Made by a program: the position numbers and the translations under genes
Shown: in pieces, positions 25,968 to 34,568 of the stretch
How positions within the stretch are numbered: position 1 is the first letter of the stretch
Layout: the number at the start of each line of letters is the position of its first letter
Assembly: GCA_021737865.1 (NCBI GenBank)
Contig: JAIPDC010000007.1
Location: 1 to 39,160, forward strand
Direction: 5' to 3'
Length of the DNA: 39,160 nt
Source: Rhodoferax sp.
Lineage (GTDB): Bacteria; Pseudomonadota; Gammaproteobacteria; Burkholderiales; Burkholderiaceae_C
The notes under the pieces: model-generated
Database searches by the model: none
What the model was told of the DNA's origin: nothing
The model's input: the letters and a program-made list of their open reading frames with translations, nothing else

Positions 25968-27796
25968 GCGGCACCACCAATCTCGTGCGCAAAGTATTTT
26001 TGAACCGAACGCACAACGTTGGGCGCCGCCTGACCCAGCCCGCAAATGGAAGCGTCCACCATCACCTGGCTCAGGTCTTCCAGTGTGGTTTGGTCCCAGA
26101 CGCTGGCTTGCATCAAAGTGGCGGCCTTAGCCGTACCCACACGACAGGGTGTGCACTGCCCGCAACTCTCCTCTGCGAAGAAGCGCATCGCATTGAGCGC
26201 CGCATCGCGCGCACGGTCATGCTGACTGAGCACGATGACCGCCGCTGAACCGATGAAGCAGCCGTAGGGCTGCAGGGTGTCAAAGTCCAGTGGAACCTGG
26301 TTCAGGCTGGCGGGCAGAATGCCGCCGGATGCGCCACCGGGCAGGTAGGCATACAGCGTGTGGCCTTCAGCCATGCCGCCGCAGTATTCGTCAATCAGCT
26401 CCTGCACCGTGATGCCGGCGGGCGCGAGTTTGACGCCCGGGTGTCTCACGCGGCCACTCACGCTGAAGCTGCGCAACCCTTTGCGGCCGTGGCGGCCAAA
26501 GTTTGTGAACCATTGAGGACCTTGTTCGACAATGTCGCGCACCCAATAAAGGGTCTCAAAGTTGTGTTCCAGCGTCGGGCGGCCAAATAGGCCGACTGCG
26601 GCGATATAGGGCGGGCGCATGCGGGGTTCGCCGCGCTTGCCTTCAATGCTCTCAATCATGGCGGACTCTTCACCGCAGATGTAGGCCCCTGCGCCACGGC
26701 GCAGTTCAATCTGGGGTAGCGGGCAGGGCGGGTCGGCCTGCAGCCGGGCGAGCTCTGCCTGCAGCAAGGCGCGGCAGTCATGGTATTCGTCACGCAAATA
26801 GATATAGCAGGCCTCGGTCCCGGTAACCTGGGCGGCGATGAGCATGCCCTCCAAAAAGCGGTGCGGGTCACGCTCCAGGTAGGTCCGGTCCTTGAAGGTG
26901 CCGGGCTCGCCCTCGTCAATGTTGACTGCCATCACGCGCGGGGCAGGTTGCTCGCGCACGATGCGCCATTTGCGCCCGGCCGGAAAGCCCGCGCCCCCCA
27001 GCCCGCGCAGACCGGAGTCTTCCATGGCGGCAATCACCTCCAAGGGGTCCATTTCGTTTTGCACCAGGGCGGCGGCCAGGTTGTAGCCGCCGTTGGCGCG
27101 GTAGGTGGCATAGTCCGTGGCCGCAGTGGGCTCTGACTGCTGGCCAGCAGCTGGTGTGACACTGCGCTGAGCAAGGTCAGGTGCTACAAAATGAATAGCT
27201 GTCTGCGCAGGTAATTCGGGGGCTACAGTCGGATTTTGCTTGAATTTTGTAGCTGCAGCGGCGATCAGACTGGCCGTGGTGCATGCCAGCGCGCTGTGGT
27301 GCACAGCGGCGGCTGGTGCCTGTTCGCAACGGCCCAGGCAGGGCGCTGCAAGCACCCGGATGTCGGCTGTTTCCAAGAGCGCAGGCAGGCGCGCCAGAAT
27401 GTCCTTGGCACCGGCCATCTCGCAGGCCAGCCCGTCGCACACGCGCACGGTCAGACCGGGCGCACTGGCGTTGTCTGGCAGGACTTCAAAGTGGTGGTAG
27501 AACGAGGCCACCTCAAAGACCTCGGCCATGGGGATGTTCATCTCATGGGCCAGTGCGACCAAATGGCGTTCAAACAACGCGCGGTAGTGGTCATTGAGGG
27601 TGTGCAGGTGTTCAATCAACAGGTCACGGCGGTGGCCATCTGCGGGTTTTTGGCCAATCAGGGTACGCACTTGCTCCAATGCCTCGGGGGTGACCTGCCG
27701 ACCCTTAAGCTGGCTGCGACTTTTTCGCAGACTCTGGCGCAGATCGTCCGGGGTTCCCAAAGGCTGGTGCGGGCCGTGTGAAAGAGCGTCGTTCAT
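25964..27796 (-). CDS. fdsB: Formate dehydrogenase diaphorase subunit, fused NuoE-like and NuoF-like domains
   Basis: The 610-residue protein passes electrons from the formate dehydrogenase catalytic subunit to NAD+. Residues 1 to about 180 are NuoE/FdsG-like, with 2Fe-2S ligands in VRVCDGLACEMAG and APCLGRCEQAPA. Residues about 235-610 are NuoF/FdsB-like, with GLRGLGGAGFPAGRKWR for NADH, GAGAYICGEESAMIESIEG for FMN and 4Fe-4S motif CGQCTPCRVG. In classical fds operons these are two genes; here they are one. The linker contains a 48-bp repeat translated in frame as residues 190-205 (TVAPELPAQTAIHFVA). The gene sits 71 bases after the quinone-oxidoreductase-like gene, and translation is coupled to fdsA. 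Confidence 0.9.
   Translation of the reverse strand: MNDALSHGPHQPLGTPDDLRQSLRKSRSQLKGRQVTPEALEQVRTLIGQKPADGHRRDLLIEHLHTLNDHYRALFERHLVALAHEMNIPMAEVFEVASFYHHFEVLPDNASAPGLTVRVCDGLACEMAGAKDILARLPALLETADIRVLAAPCLGRCEQAPAAAVHHSALACTTASLIAAAATKFKQNPTVAPELPAQTAIHFVAPDLAQRSVTPAAGQQSEPTAATDYATYRANGGYNLAAALVQNEMDPLEVIAAMEDSGLRGLGGAGFPAGRKWRIVREQPAPRVMAVNIDEGEPGTFKDRTYLERDPHRFLEGMLIAAQVTGTEACYIYLRDEYHDCRALLQAELARLQADPPCPLPQIELRRGAGAYICGEESAMIESIEGKRGEPRMRPPYIAAVGLFGRPTLEHNFETLYWVRDIVEQGPQWFTNFGRHGRKGLRSFSVSGRVRHPGVKLAPAGITVQELIDEYCGGMAEGHTLYAYLPGGASGGILPASLNQVPLDFDTLQPYGCFIGSAAVIVLSQHDRARDAALNAMRFFAEESCGQCTPCRVGTAKAATLMQASVWDQTTLEDLSQVMVDASICGLGQAAPNVVRSVQKYFAHEIGGAA
27183..27230 (-). repeat. 48-bp interspersed repeat, copy 5 (inside fdsB)
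   Basis: Forward relative to the minus-strand gene. It begins GACTGTAGCCCCCGA, has TGCGC at 22-26, GCTA at 32-35 and TAGC at 45-48. It encodes TVAPELPAQTAIHFVA in the same phase as the copies in hrpA and rlmD, and falls in the linker between the NuoE-like and NuoF-like domains. Confidence 0.8.
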
Positions 27797-27867
27797 GCGC
27801 AGAGCATACCCACTGAAGTAGGGCTGGATAGCCCCAACGTGTCACATTTTTGCGATGTTTCAAGAAA

Positions 27868-28842
27868 TCAGTTCACCATTACCAGTTTGCCCATCACTCC
27901 CCGTGAGCCCATATGGGCGTAGGCGGCTTTGAGTTCAGCCATAGGCATGGTGCGGTCGATAACGGGCTTGATCTTGCCCTGTCCATACCACTGCGCCAGT
28001 TCACCCATCATCGCGGCATTGGCCTTGGGTTCGCGTTTGGCAAAGTCACCCCAGAAGACGCCGACGATGGACGCGCCCTTCAGCAGTGCCAGGTTGAATG
28101 GCAGGGCCGGTATGGGGCCGGACGCAAAGCCCACCACCAGATAGCGACCGCGCCAGGCGATCGAGCGGAACGCCGGCTCGGCAAAATCACCCCCCACGGG
28201 GTCATAGATCACGTCAGGACCTTTGCCATCGGTAAGCGCTTTGAGTGCGTCACGCAGGTTCTCGGTGGTGTAGTTGATGGTGGCATCGGCGCCAATTTTT
28301 CTGCACAGGTCGCACTTCTCCTGGGTGGAGGCGGCCGCGATCACCTTGGCGCCTACAGCCTTGGCAATCTGGATGGCCGAGGTGCCCACACCGCCCGCGG
28401 CACCGAGCACCAGCACGGTTTCACCGGCCTTGAGCTGTGCCCGGTCTACGAGTGCGTGGTGCGAGGTGGCGTAAATCATGATGAAGGCCGCAGCGTCGAC
28501 CATGGGAAAGCCTGGTGGCAAAGGCATACACAACGCGGCTGGGGCGAGCGTGTGCGTCCCAAAGCCGCCGGTGCCACTGAGGCAGGCCACGGCCTGACCC
28601 ACTTTCAGATGCGATACGCCTGCCCCGACTGCCTGCACCATGCCGGCATATTCGGAGCCTGGTACAAAAGGCAGTGCGGGTTTCATCTGGTACTTGTTTT
28701 GCACGATCAGGATGTCCGGAAAATTCAGGCTAGCGGCCTTGATCTCGATCAACACCTCACCGGCCTTGGGCTCGGGGGTGGGCAGTTCCTTCCAGTTCAG
28801 GGAGTCGATACCGGTGGGGTTCTCACAAAGCCAAGCGTGCAT
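27868..28842 (-). CDS. NADPH:quinone oxidoreductase-like protein (zinc-free MDR family)
   Basis: The 324-residue medium-chain dehydrogenase/reductase has a GroES-like N-terminal half (AASLNFPDILIVQNKY, PFVPGSEYAGMVQAVG) and a Rossmann domain with LGAAGGVGTSAIQIAK at about 146-161. No structural or catalytic zinc cysteine cluster is seen, placing it near QOR, crotonyl-CoA reductase-like and similar NADPH oxidoreductases. Substrate is unknown. It lies upstream of fdsB on the same strand with a 71-bp gap that contains a small GGGCT/AGCCC hairpin without a T-run, so co-transcription is possible. It is divergent from surE. Confidence 0.88.
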   Translation of the reverse strand: MHAWLCENPTGIDSLNWKELPTPEPKAGEVLIEIKAASLNFPDILIVQNKYQMKPALPFVPGSEYAGMVQAVGAGVSHLKVGQAVACLSGTGGFGTHTLAPAALCMPLPPGFPMVDAAAFIMIYATSHHALVDRAQLKAGETVLVLGAAGGVGTSAIQIAKAVGAKVIAAASTQEKCDLCRKIGADATINYTTENLRDALKALTDGKGPDVIYDPVGGDFAEPAFRSIAWRGRYLVVGFASGPIPALPFNLALLKGASIVGVFWGDFAKREPKANAAMMGELAQWYGQGKIKPVIDRTMPMAELKAAYAHMGSRGVMGKLVMVN

Positions 28843-29010
28843 GGTCGATCCTAGTCAGTTGGGGGCAAACCGGACAGCCTGTCCCACAAGGGTTAAATCG
28901 CAGGATCATAGGGCCTGCGCGCGGCGCAAATAGTCTCTGGAGTGACCCGGGCGTGACCGGGGCGCATACCGGAGCGGCCCCTACAATGGCCCTTCAACCC
29001 CCTTCAGATT

Positions 29011-29790
29011 ATGAAAATTCTTATTTCCAACGACGACGGTTACCAGGCGCCCGGCATTGTGGCGCTGTACGAGGCCTTGAAGGATGTGGCCGAGGTCGAA
29101 GTAATTGCGCCCGAGCAGAACAACAGCGCCAAGTCCAACGCGCTGACCCTGCATTCACCCATGTACGTAACCCGAGCGGCCAATGGCTTCCGTTATGTCA
29201 ATGGCACCCCTGCCGATTGCGTGCATATCGCCCTGACCGGGCTACTGGACTACCGGCCGGACCTGGTGGTCTCCGGTATCAACAACGGTGCCAATATGGG
29301 GGACGACACCATTTACTCCGGCACCGTGGGGGCGGCCATGGAGGGCTTTCTATTCGGCATACCGGCCATCGCGTTTTCGCAGGTCGAGCGCGATTGGCAC
29401 CACCTGGACGCCGCCGCCCGCAAAGTCCGCGAGCTGGTGCAGTCCATGGCGCAGCAGCAGCTGATTGGGCACAGCCCCTATTTGCTGAATGTGAATATTC
29501 CCAACTTGCCGTATGAGCAGATTGGCGCCCTGAAGTTGTGCCGATTGGGCCGCCGCCATGCTGCAGAAAAAGTGATTCAGCAGGTTAGCCCGCGCGGTGA
29601 GACGATGTACTGGATTGGTGCTGCCGGCCCGGTCAAAGATGACGCTGACGGCACCGATTTTCACGCTACCGCCCAGGGCCATATTTCGATGACGCCGCTC
29701 AAGGTGGACTTGACTGACCATGATCACCTGAGCTACTGGGCGCAGACGGCTTCGCGTCTGGCTGCCAAGGCACACATCACTGCACCATGA
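29011..29790 (+). CDS. surE: 5'/3'-nucleotidase SurE
   Basis: The 259-residue stationary-phase survival protein is a metal-dependent nucleoside monophosphatase. The N-terminus [16 protein letters not shown] supplies metal ligands Asp8 and Asp9. [20 protein letters not shown] and [10 protein letters not shown] are family motifs. No ribosome site is obvious before ATG 29011; a -10-like TACAAT at 28982-28987 would give a very short leader. Its stop overlaps the pcm start (ATGA). It heads the conserved surE-pcm-nlpD-rpoS operon. Confidence 0.96.
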   Translation: MKILISNDDGYQAPGIVALYEALKDVAEVEVIAPEQNNSAKSNALTLHSPMYVTRAANGFRYVNGTPADCVHIALTGLLDYRPDLVVSGINNGANMGDDTIYSGTVGAAMEGFLFGIPAIAFSQVERDWHHLDAAARKVRELVQSMAQQQLIGHSPYLLNVNIPNLPYEQIGALKLCRLGRRHAAEKVIQQVSPRGETMYWIGAAGPVKDDADGTDFHATAQGHISMTPLKVDLTDHDHLSYWAQTASRLAAKAHITAP

Positions 29791-30614
29791 AGCAGCGGCC
29801 ATCCTTTCCCGCCAAATTGGACTCCACGCTGGCCAGAAACCGGCCCAATACCGTTGGCGTGAATGCGCCCGCGATGGCCAAGCCGGCAGTGACCGCATCG
29901 CCAGCTACTCCATCCGAGCGGGTCAGGCCTGTGGCGGTTGCGCAGGTTTCGCAGGGACATGGCATGGAGTCGAGCGCGGTGCGTGCCCGGATGGTGCAAA
30001 AGCTGGCCGGGCAGGGAATTACTGACCCGCACGTGCTGGGTGCCATGGGCTCGATTGAGCGCCATCGCTTTGTCGACAGTGCTCTGATCAATCAGGCCTA
30101 TGAGGACACCAGTCTGCCCATCGGACTGGGGCAAACCATTTCGAAGCCGGGAGTCGTGTCCCGCATGGCCGAGTTGCTGCGTAACGGGCAGGTCGGCAAG
30201 CTGGGCCGTGTGCTGGAAATTGGAACGGGGTGCGGCTACCAGGCAGCCGTGTTGAGCCTGCTGGCCACGGAGGTTTACAGTATCGAGCGTCTGCGCGGTC
30301 TGCATGACCGGGCGCGCGAAAACCTGCGCCATTTGCGACTGGCAAATCTGCATTTGCTGTTTGGTGATGGTATGGATGGGTATGCCAAAGGAGCCCCTTA
30401 TGCGGCCATCATTGCCGCAGCAGGGGGTGAGGCGGTGCCCCAGGCATGGGTGGATCAGCTGGCGATGGGCGGACGACTGGTGGCTCCTGTGGTGACGGCA
30501 GGCGCATCGGGTGGTGCACAGGCGCTGTTGGTGCTGGATAAAACGCCGCAGGGCGTGCGCCAGACCCTACTGGAGGCGGTGCACTTTGTCCCCCTAAAAT
30601 CAGGGATTGCTTGA
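29787..30614 (+). CDS. pcm: Protein-L-isoaspartate O-methyltransferase
   Basis: The 275-residue SAM-dependent methyltransferase repairs isoaspartyl residues in damaged proteins. Catalytic-domain motifs are [19 protein letters not shown], the SAM-binding [19 protein letters not shown] and [21 protein letters not shown]. The N-terminal 55 or so residues are Ala/Pro-rich and exceed the usual Pcm length of a little over 200, so a later start (for instance before [17 protein letters not shown]) is possible. ATG 29787 is supported by its overlap with surE. The next gene begins 12 bases after its stop. Confidence 0.94.
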   Translation: MKQRPSFPAKLDSTLARNRPNTVGVNAPAMAKPAVTASPATPSERVRPVAVAQVSQGHGMESSAVRARMVQKLAGQGITDPHVLGAMGSIERHRFVDSALINQAYEDTSLPIGLGQTISKPGVVSRMAELLRNGQVGKLGRVLEIGTGCGYQAAVLSLLATEVYSIERLRGLHDRARENLRHLRLANLHLLFGDGMDGYAKGAPYAAIIAAAGGEAVPQAWVDQLAMGGRLVAPVVTAGASGGAQALLVLDKTPQGVRQTLLEAVHFVPLKSGIA

Positions 30615-30625
30615 AGGAAGTGTTT

Positions 30626-31489
30626 ATGACTGGTCGTTTGCGTTCGGGTTGGTGGTTGGCAGGTGTCGCCGTGGTGCTGTTGTCGGCTTGCGGCTCCAAG
30701 CCCATGAGCCGTGCGCCGGTTGAAGACCGTGCTTCCGTGCCTGCACGCGTGGAACTGTCTGCGCCCACGGCCCCGGTCAAGCAACCGCCCGGTTTTGAGA
30801 ATGCTGGCAAGGCGGGCTACTACACGGTCAAACCCAAAGACACCCTCATCGGCATTGGTCTGGAAACCGGGCAAAGCCACAAAGACATAGCGCGCTGGAA
30901 TAGTCTGGAGAACCCCAACCGCATTGAAGTGGGCCAGATATTGCGGGTTGTGCCACCGGTAGCCGAAAGTGTTGCCGTGACCAAGGCCGTTACCGCAGGG
31001 ACCGCGACCGCTACCCCCATCGCGGCGGGTTCGGCAAAGCCATCTTCAGCACCGGCCTCTGCCCCTGCGACGACAGCCCCGTCCACAGCACCCGTTGCGG
31101 TCGCCGCCGCGACCCCGGAGGACGATATCGGCTGGATCTGGCCCAGCAACGGAACGGTGTTGGCAGGATTTGACGAAGCGAAAAACAAAGGCTTGGACAT
31201 TGGTGGTGTCGCCGGCGAACCGGTTTTGGCGTCTGCTGACGGCAAGGTGGTGTATGCCGGTGCAGGATTACGGGGCTATGGCAACCTGATCATCCTTAAA
31301 CACAACAATGTGTTCTTGACAGCGTATGCGCACAACCAGTCCCTTCTGGTCAAGGAAGACCAGTCGGTCAAGAAGGGGCAGAAGATTGCGGAGATGGGAA
31401 ATACCGATGCCGACCGTGTCAAATTGCACTTTGAGGTGCGTCGCCAGGGCAAGCCGGTTGACCCGGCCAAGTACCTGCCGTCCCGCTAG
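30626..31489 (+). CDS. nlpD: Lipoprotein NlpD, LysM-LytM murein hydrolase activator
   Basis: The 287-residue outer-membrane lipoprotein begins with a signal peptide and lipobox LLSAC (Cys22). A LysM domain ([18 protein letters not shown], about 69-113) binds peptidoglycan. An Ala/Thr/Pro-rich linker leads to a C-terminal M23/LytM domain. The zinc motif is degenerate: NKGLDIGG replaces H-x-x-x-D and KLHFEV lacks the first His of H-x-H, as expected for an amidase activator rather than an endopeptidase. I chose ATG 30626, which follows GAAGGAAG; an in-frame TTG five codons earlier overlaps the pcm stop. In other proteobacteria nlpD contains an rpoS promoter, which may apply here. Confidence 0.92.
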   Translation: MTGRLRSGWWLAGVAVVLLSACGSKPMSRAPVEDRASVPARVELSAPTAPVKQPPGFENAGKAGYYTVKPKDTLIGIGLETGQSHKDIARWNSLENPNRIEVGQILRVVPPVAESVAVTKAVTAGTATATPIAAGSAKPSSAPASAPATTAPSTAPVAVAAATPEDDIGWIWPSNGTVLAGFDEAKNKGLDIGGVAGEPVLASADGKVVYAGAGLRGYGNLIILKHNNVFLTAYAHNQSLLVKEDQSVKKGQKIAEMGNTDADRVKLHFEVRRQGKPVDPAKYLPSR

Positions 31490-31499
31490 CATCCTTACC

Positions 31500-32537
31500 A
31501 TGAGCACGCCTTTCACGGATGGTTTTAACGGCGTGCCGGCGATGCCAGGGCTGACTGATCAGCCCTCTGAAGCAGATGAGTCGATACCCCTCGTGGAGTC
31601 CGACTCTCATGCAATTGAGTTGGTAGCAATCGAGGGGCTCGATCGATTGTTGGCAGGTGATGGGACGACGCACTCGCTGGCCGATGAGTCAGCCGACGCG
31701 CTGTCACTGTATTTGCGCGGTGTGCGCCGCACCGAATTGTTCACCCCCGAACAGGAGTTTGAGTGCGCCACCCGCGCGCGGGCCGGCGATTTCGCAGCGC
31801 GCCAGAGCATGATTGAGCACAATTTGCGCCTGGTCGTGAGCATTGCCAAGGGTTATATGGGCCGTGGAGTGCCTATGGCCGACCTGGTGGAAGAGGGCAA
31901 CTTGGGCCTGATGCACGCCATCGACAAGTTTGAGCCCGAACGGGGTTTTCGGTTTTCTACCTACGCCACCTGGTGGATACGCCAGTCGGTAGACCGTGCG
32001 TTGATGTATCAGGGCCGGGCCGTGCGATTGCCGGTAAACGTCGTTCGCGAACTGCAGCACGTATTGCGTGCCCGGCGCATGCTGGAGAACGATGGGGAAC
32101 TGGTCGCCCGGCGACCTGAAGGCATTCGGGTAGAAGACATTGCGGCACTGCTTGGACGCGAACCCAGTCATGTGGCAGATTTGTTGTCCATGGCCGAGAC
32201 CCCTCGCTCACTGGATGCCTCCCTGGATCGCAATGACGGAGATCTCAGCCTGGGGGATGGTTTGGTGGACCATCTGACACTGGGACCTGAAGATGTGACG
32301 CTATCCCATGAGATTGATCAACTGTTGGAGGAATGGATTTCCACCCTTACCCCGCGTGAGCGTGAGGTGCTGGAGGGCCGTTTTGGCTTGCACGACCATG
32401 ACCCCGAAACGCTTGACACCCTGAGCCTGCGCCTGGGGCTGACACGCGAGCGCGTGCGGCAGGTGCAGAACGAAGCGCTGGTCAAGCTCAAGCGCTACTT
32501 GAGTCGCAGGGGCATCACCCGACATTCCGTGATCTGA
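31500..32537 (+). CDS. rpoS: RNA polymerase sigma factor RpoS
   Basis: The 345-residue stationary-phase sigma factor has a divergent acidic N-terminus, region 1.2/2 ([60 protein letters not shown]), region 3 and a region 4 helix-turn-helix ([20 protein letters not shown]). ATG 31500 gives [16 protein letters not shown]; upstream codons in the same frame overlap nlpD and have no family similarity. There is no Shine-Dalgarno in the ten bases between nlpD and this ATG, so translation may depend on coupling or a longer mRNA from within nlpD. Confidence 0.96.
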   Translation: MSTPFTDGFNGVPAMPGLTDQPSEADESIPLVESDSHAIELVAIEGLDRLLAGDGTTHSLADESADALSLYLRGVRRTELFTPEQEFECATRARAGDFAARQSMIEHNLRLVVSIAKGYMGRGVPMADLVEEGNLGLMHAIDKFEPERGFRFSTYATWWIRQSVDRALMYQGRAVRLPVNVVRELQHVLRARRMLENDGELVARRPEGIRVEDIAALLGREPSHVADLLSMAETPRSLDASLDRNDGDLSLGDGLVDHLTLGPEDVTLSHEIDQLLEEWISTLTPREREVLEGRFGLHDHDPETLDTLSLRLGLTRERVRQVQNEALVKLKRYLSRRGITRHSVI

Positions 32538-32573
32538 GTTCGCACGGTTGCCGGGACCTGAGACAATCCCGGT

Positions 32574-34034
32574 ATGACTGACACGCATTCGACCGAAAAG
32601 CAACTGCCCGAGGGCTGGCTACAAGTGAAATCCCTGGACCTGGAAGCTCAGGGGGTCGCCCACAAGCCGGACGGCAAGGTGGTATTTATTGATGGCGCAC
32701 TACCCTTTGAGGTGGTGAGTGCCCAGATACATCGCTCCAAAAGCAGCTTCGAAAAGGGCACTCTGACCGAGATTCACCGGGAGTCGTCTCAACGTGTGCG
32801 CCCCGAATGTCCCCACTTCGGTTTGCATGAGGGAGCCTGTGGCGGTTGCAAGATGCAACACCTGCATATTGGTGCGCAGGTGGCCGTTAAGCAGCGTGTG
32901 CTGGAAGACAATTTGTGGCACATCGGCAAAGTCAAGCCCGACAACATCCTGCGTGCCATCGAGGGCCCGGCCTGGGGCTACCGCTATCGGGCCAGGTTAT
33001 CGGTTAAGCACGTGCGCAAAAAGGGTGCGGTCCTGGTGGGTTTTCATGAGCGAAAGAGCCGCTACGTGGCTGACATGAAGGAGTGCCGGGTGCTGGCACC
33101 GCACGTCAGCGATCTGCTGCTGCCGCTGCGTGAACTGATTGCCTCCATGGAGGCGGTTGAGGCGTGTCCACAGATCGAACTGGCGGTGGGCGACATGGAG
33201 GGCAAGGGGGGCGTGGGGGATGTGACCGCCATGGTGCTGCGCCATTTGACACCCCTGTGCGATGCGGACCTGAATCGTCTGCGTCAATTTGCAGTGGCGC
33301 ACCCCGGCGTGCAATGGTGGCTGCAACCCAAGGGTCTGGATACCGTTCACCGACTGGACGAATCGCCCGGCCACGAGACGGCGCAACTGGCCTACGTCTT
33401 GCCCGATTTTGGCATCATCATGCCGTTTCGCCCGACCGATTTCACCCAGGTCAACCCCCACATCAACCGGGTGCTGGTGTCTCGCGCCTTGGGTTTGTTG
33501 AAGGTCAATAGCGGCGAGCGGGTGATTGACTGGTTTTGCGGACTGGGTAACTTCACCCTGCCTTTGGCCACCCAGGCGCGCGAAGTGCTGGGTGTCGAGG
33601 GTGCCGAAGCGCTGGTCGAGCGATCACGGGAGAATTTTAAGTCAAATCAGGCTGCAGCCCCCGTAAAACGTGCGCTAGCTGCTACTAAGTTTGTAGCAAG
33701 AAATTTGTTCGAGATGACGCCCGAAGTGCTGGTTGCCGATGGTACGGCAGAGAAGTGGCTGGTAGACCCTCCGCGTGAAGGCGCTTATGCCCTGGTCCTG
33801 GCCATGGCCGGCGTGCGCCAGCGCATCGATGAAGGAGTGGCCAGCGCCGCCGAACAGCAGTGGACGCCGCCCGGGCGCATTGTGTATGTCAGCTGCAACC
33901 CGGCCACCCTGGCGCGTGACGCCGGCGTGCTGGTGCAGCAGTGCGGCTACCGTTGCTCGGCGGCCGGTGTGGTCAACATGTTTCCCCACACCGCGCACGT
34001 GGAAAGCATCGCCGTGTTTGATTGGGTCGGCTGA
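32574..34034 (+). CDS. rlmD: 23S rRNA (uracil-1939-C5)-methyltransferase RlmD
   Basis: The 486-residue enzyme methylates U1939 of 23S rRNA. A TRAM-like N-terminus carries an Fe-S cysteine set ([16 protein letters not shown]). The SAM domain has [17 protein letters not shown], and the nucleophile and base lie in [12 protein letters not shown] 48-bp repeat is translated as residues 360-375 ([16 protein letters not shown]), between the helix after motif I and the strand ending ARNLFE, where E. coli RlmD has a short loop. It sits 36 bases after rpoS; those bases hold an inverted repeat CCGGGA/TCCCGG at 32551-32572 directly before the ATG. The stop is two bases from the converging lipoprotein gene. 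Confidence 0.95.
   Translation: MTDTHSTEKQLPEGWLQVKSLDLEAQGVAHKPDGKVVFIDGALPFEVVSAQIHRSKSSFEKGTLTEIHRESSQRVRPECPHFGLHEGACGGCKMQHLHIGAQVAVKQRVLEDNLWHIGKVKPDNILRAIEGPAWGYRYRARLSVKHVRKKGAVLVGFHERKSRYVADMKECRVLAPHVSDLLLPLRELIASMEAVEACPQIELAVGDMEGKGGVGDVTAMVLRHLTPLCDADLNRLRQFAVAHPGVQWWLQPKGLDTVHRLDESPGHETAQLAYVLPDFGIIMPFRPTDFTQVNPHINRVLVSRALGLLKVNSGERVIDWFCGLGNFTLPLATQAREVLGVEGAEALVERSRENFKSNQAAAPVKRALAATKFVARNLFEMTPEVLVADGTAEKWLVDPPREGAYALVLAMAGVRQRIDEGVASAAEQQWTPPGRIVYVSCNPATLARDAGVLVQQCGYRCSAAGVVNMFPHTAHVESIAVFDWVG
33650..33697 (+). repeat. 48-bp interspersed repeat, copy 6 (inside rlmD)
   Basis: Forward copy starting GGCTGCAGCCCCCGTAAA, with TGCGC at 22-26, GCTA at 32-35 and TAGC at 45-48. 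It is read as [16 protein letters not shown] in the same phase as copies 1 and 5. The other two forward frames contain TAA stops. Confidence 0.8.
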
Positions 34035-34036
34035 GG

Positions 34037-34432
34037 TTAGTGGGCTGCCTTGTCGGCCGCCTTGGGCTTGGGCTTGGCTTTGGCGTCTGATGCCGCAGCC
34101 TTGTCCTTGGGCACGCTGTCGCTGGCCTTTTCATCGATGATCTCTTCGGCTGGCGTGGCGGGCTTGGTCCCCTTGGATGCAACACCGTCGATCTTGTTGT
34201 CGCGCATGTACTGGTCCATCTCCTTCCAACCGTCAAACACAGAGGCTTTGGAGGCCTTCTCGTTGAGCGCGTAGCAATCCTCAATGCTGCGCATGCCGTA
34301 CCGGCAGGCGCTGCCGATGGCCTTGGAGTCGGCTATGCGCTGGGCGACCTTGGGGTCGGCCATGAGGGCTGCGATGTTGTCGCAGCCCGCCAAAGACAGC
34401 GTCATCGCAAGAAGAAGCAGGCGTGCAATCAT
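34037..34432 (-). CDS. Small putative lipoprotein of unknown function
   Basis: The 131-residue protein has a short signal peptide with lipobox SLAGC (Cys17). A compact middle (ADPKVAQRIADSKAIGSACR, YGMRSIEDCYALNEKASK) contains two further cysteines that could pair in the periplasm. The tail is low-complexity Lys/Ala/Pro/Asp (DAKAKPKPKAADKAAH). I cannot name a family. The ATG at 34432 lacks a clear ribosome site; AT-rich TATATA sequence 15-25 bases upstream could be a -10 region. It stands alone between the end of rlmD and the terminator of the YccA-like gene. Confidence 0.75.
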   Translation of the reverse strand: MIARLLLLAMTLSLAGCDNIAALMADPKVAQRIADSKAIGSACRYGMRSIEDCYALNEKASKASVFDGWKEMDQYMRDNKIDGVASKGTKPATPAEEIIDEKASDSVPKDKAAASDAKAKPKPKAADKAAH

Positions 34433-34510
34433 GAAATATTCGGCTTATATATGGTTGATCTATCGGCAAATTGAATCATCCACTGAATGATCGCGCCGAT
34501 ATGACGAGAA

Positions 34511-34535
34511 AAAGGCCCATTGAGGGCCTTTTTTT
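34511..34535 (-). terminator. Bidirectional intrinsic terminator downstream of the YccA-like gene
   Basis: AAAGGCCC (34511-34518), loop ATTGA and GGGCCTTT (34524-34531) form a perfect stem with a T-run on the right and an A-run on the left. It serves the leftward YccA-like gene, whose stop is 34 bases away. Confidence 0.85.
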
Positions 34536-34568
34536 AGGGTTAGGGACCCGGCGCCGGGACGCGATACC

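Noticed and set aside
25968-26045. Upstream extension of fdsA by 26 codons
   Set aside because: The residues are unlike the family start, and ATG 25967 gives both the normal N-terminus and the ATGA overlap with fdsB.
27821-27834. GGGCT/AGCCC hairpin as terminator of the quinone-oxidoreductase-like gene
   Set aside because: Only five pairs and no T-run; it may be incidental.
635-33697. CRISPR array made of the 48-bp repeats
   Set aside because: Copies are kilobases apart, in both orientations, partly inside genes, with no regular spacers and no cas genes.
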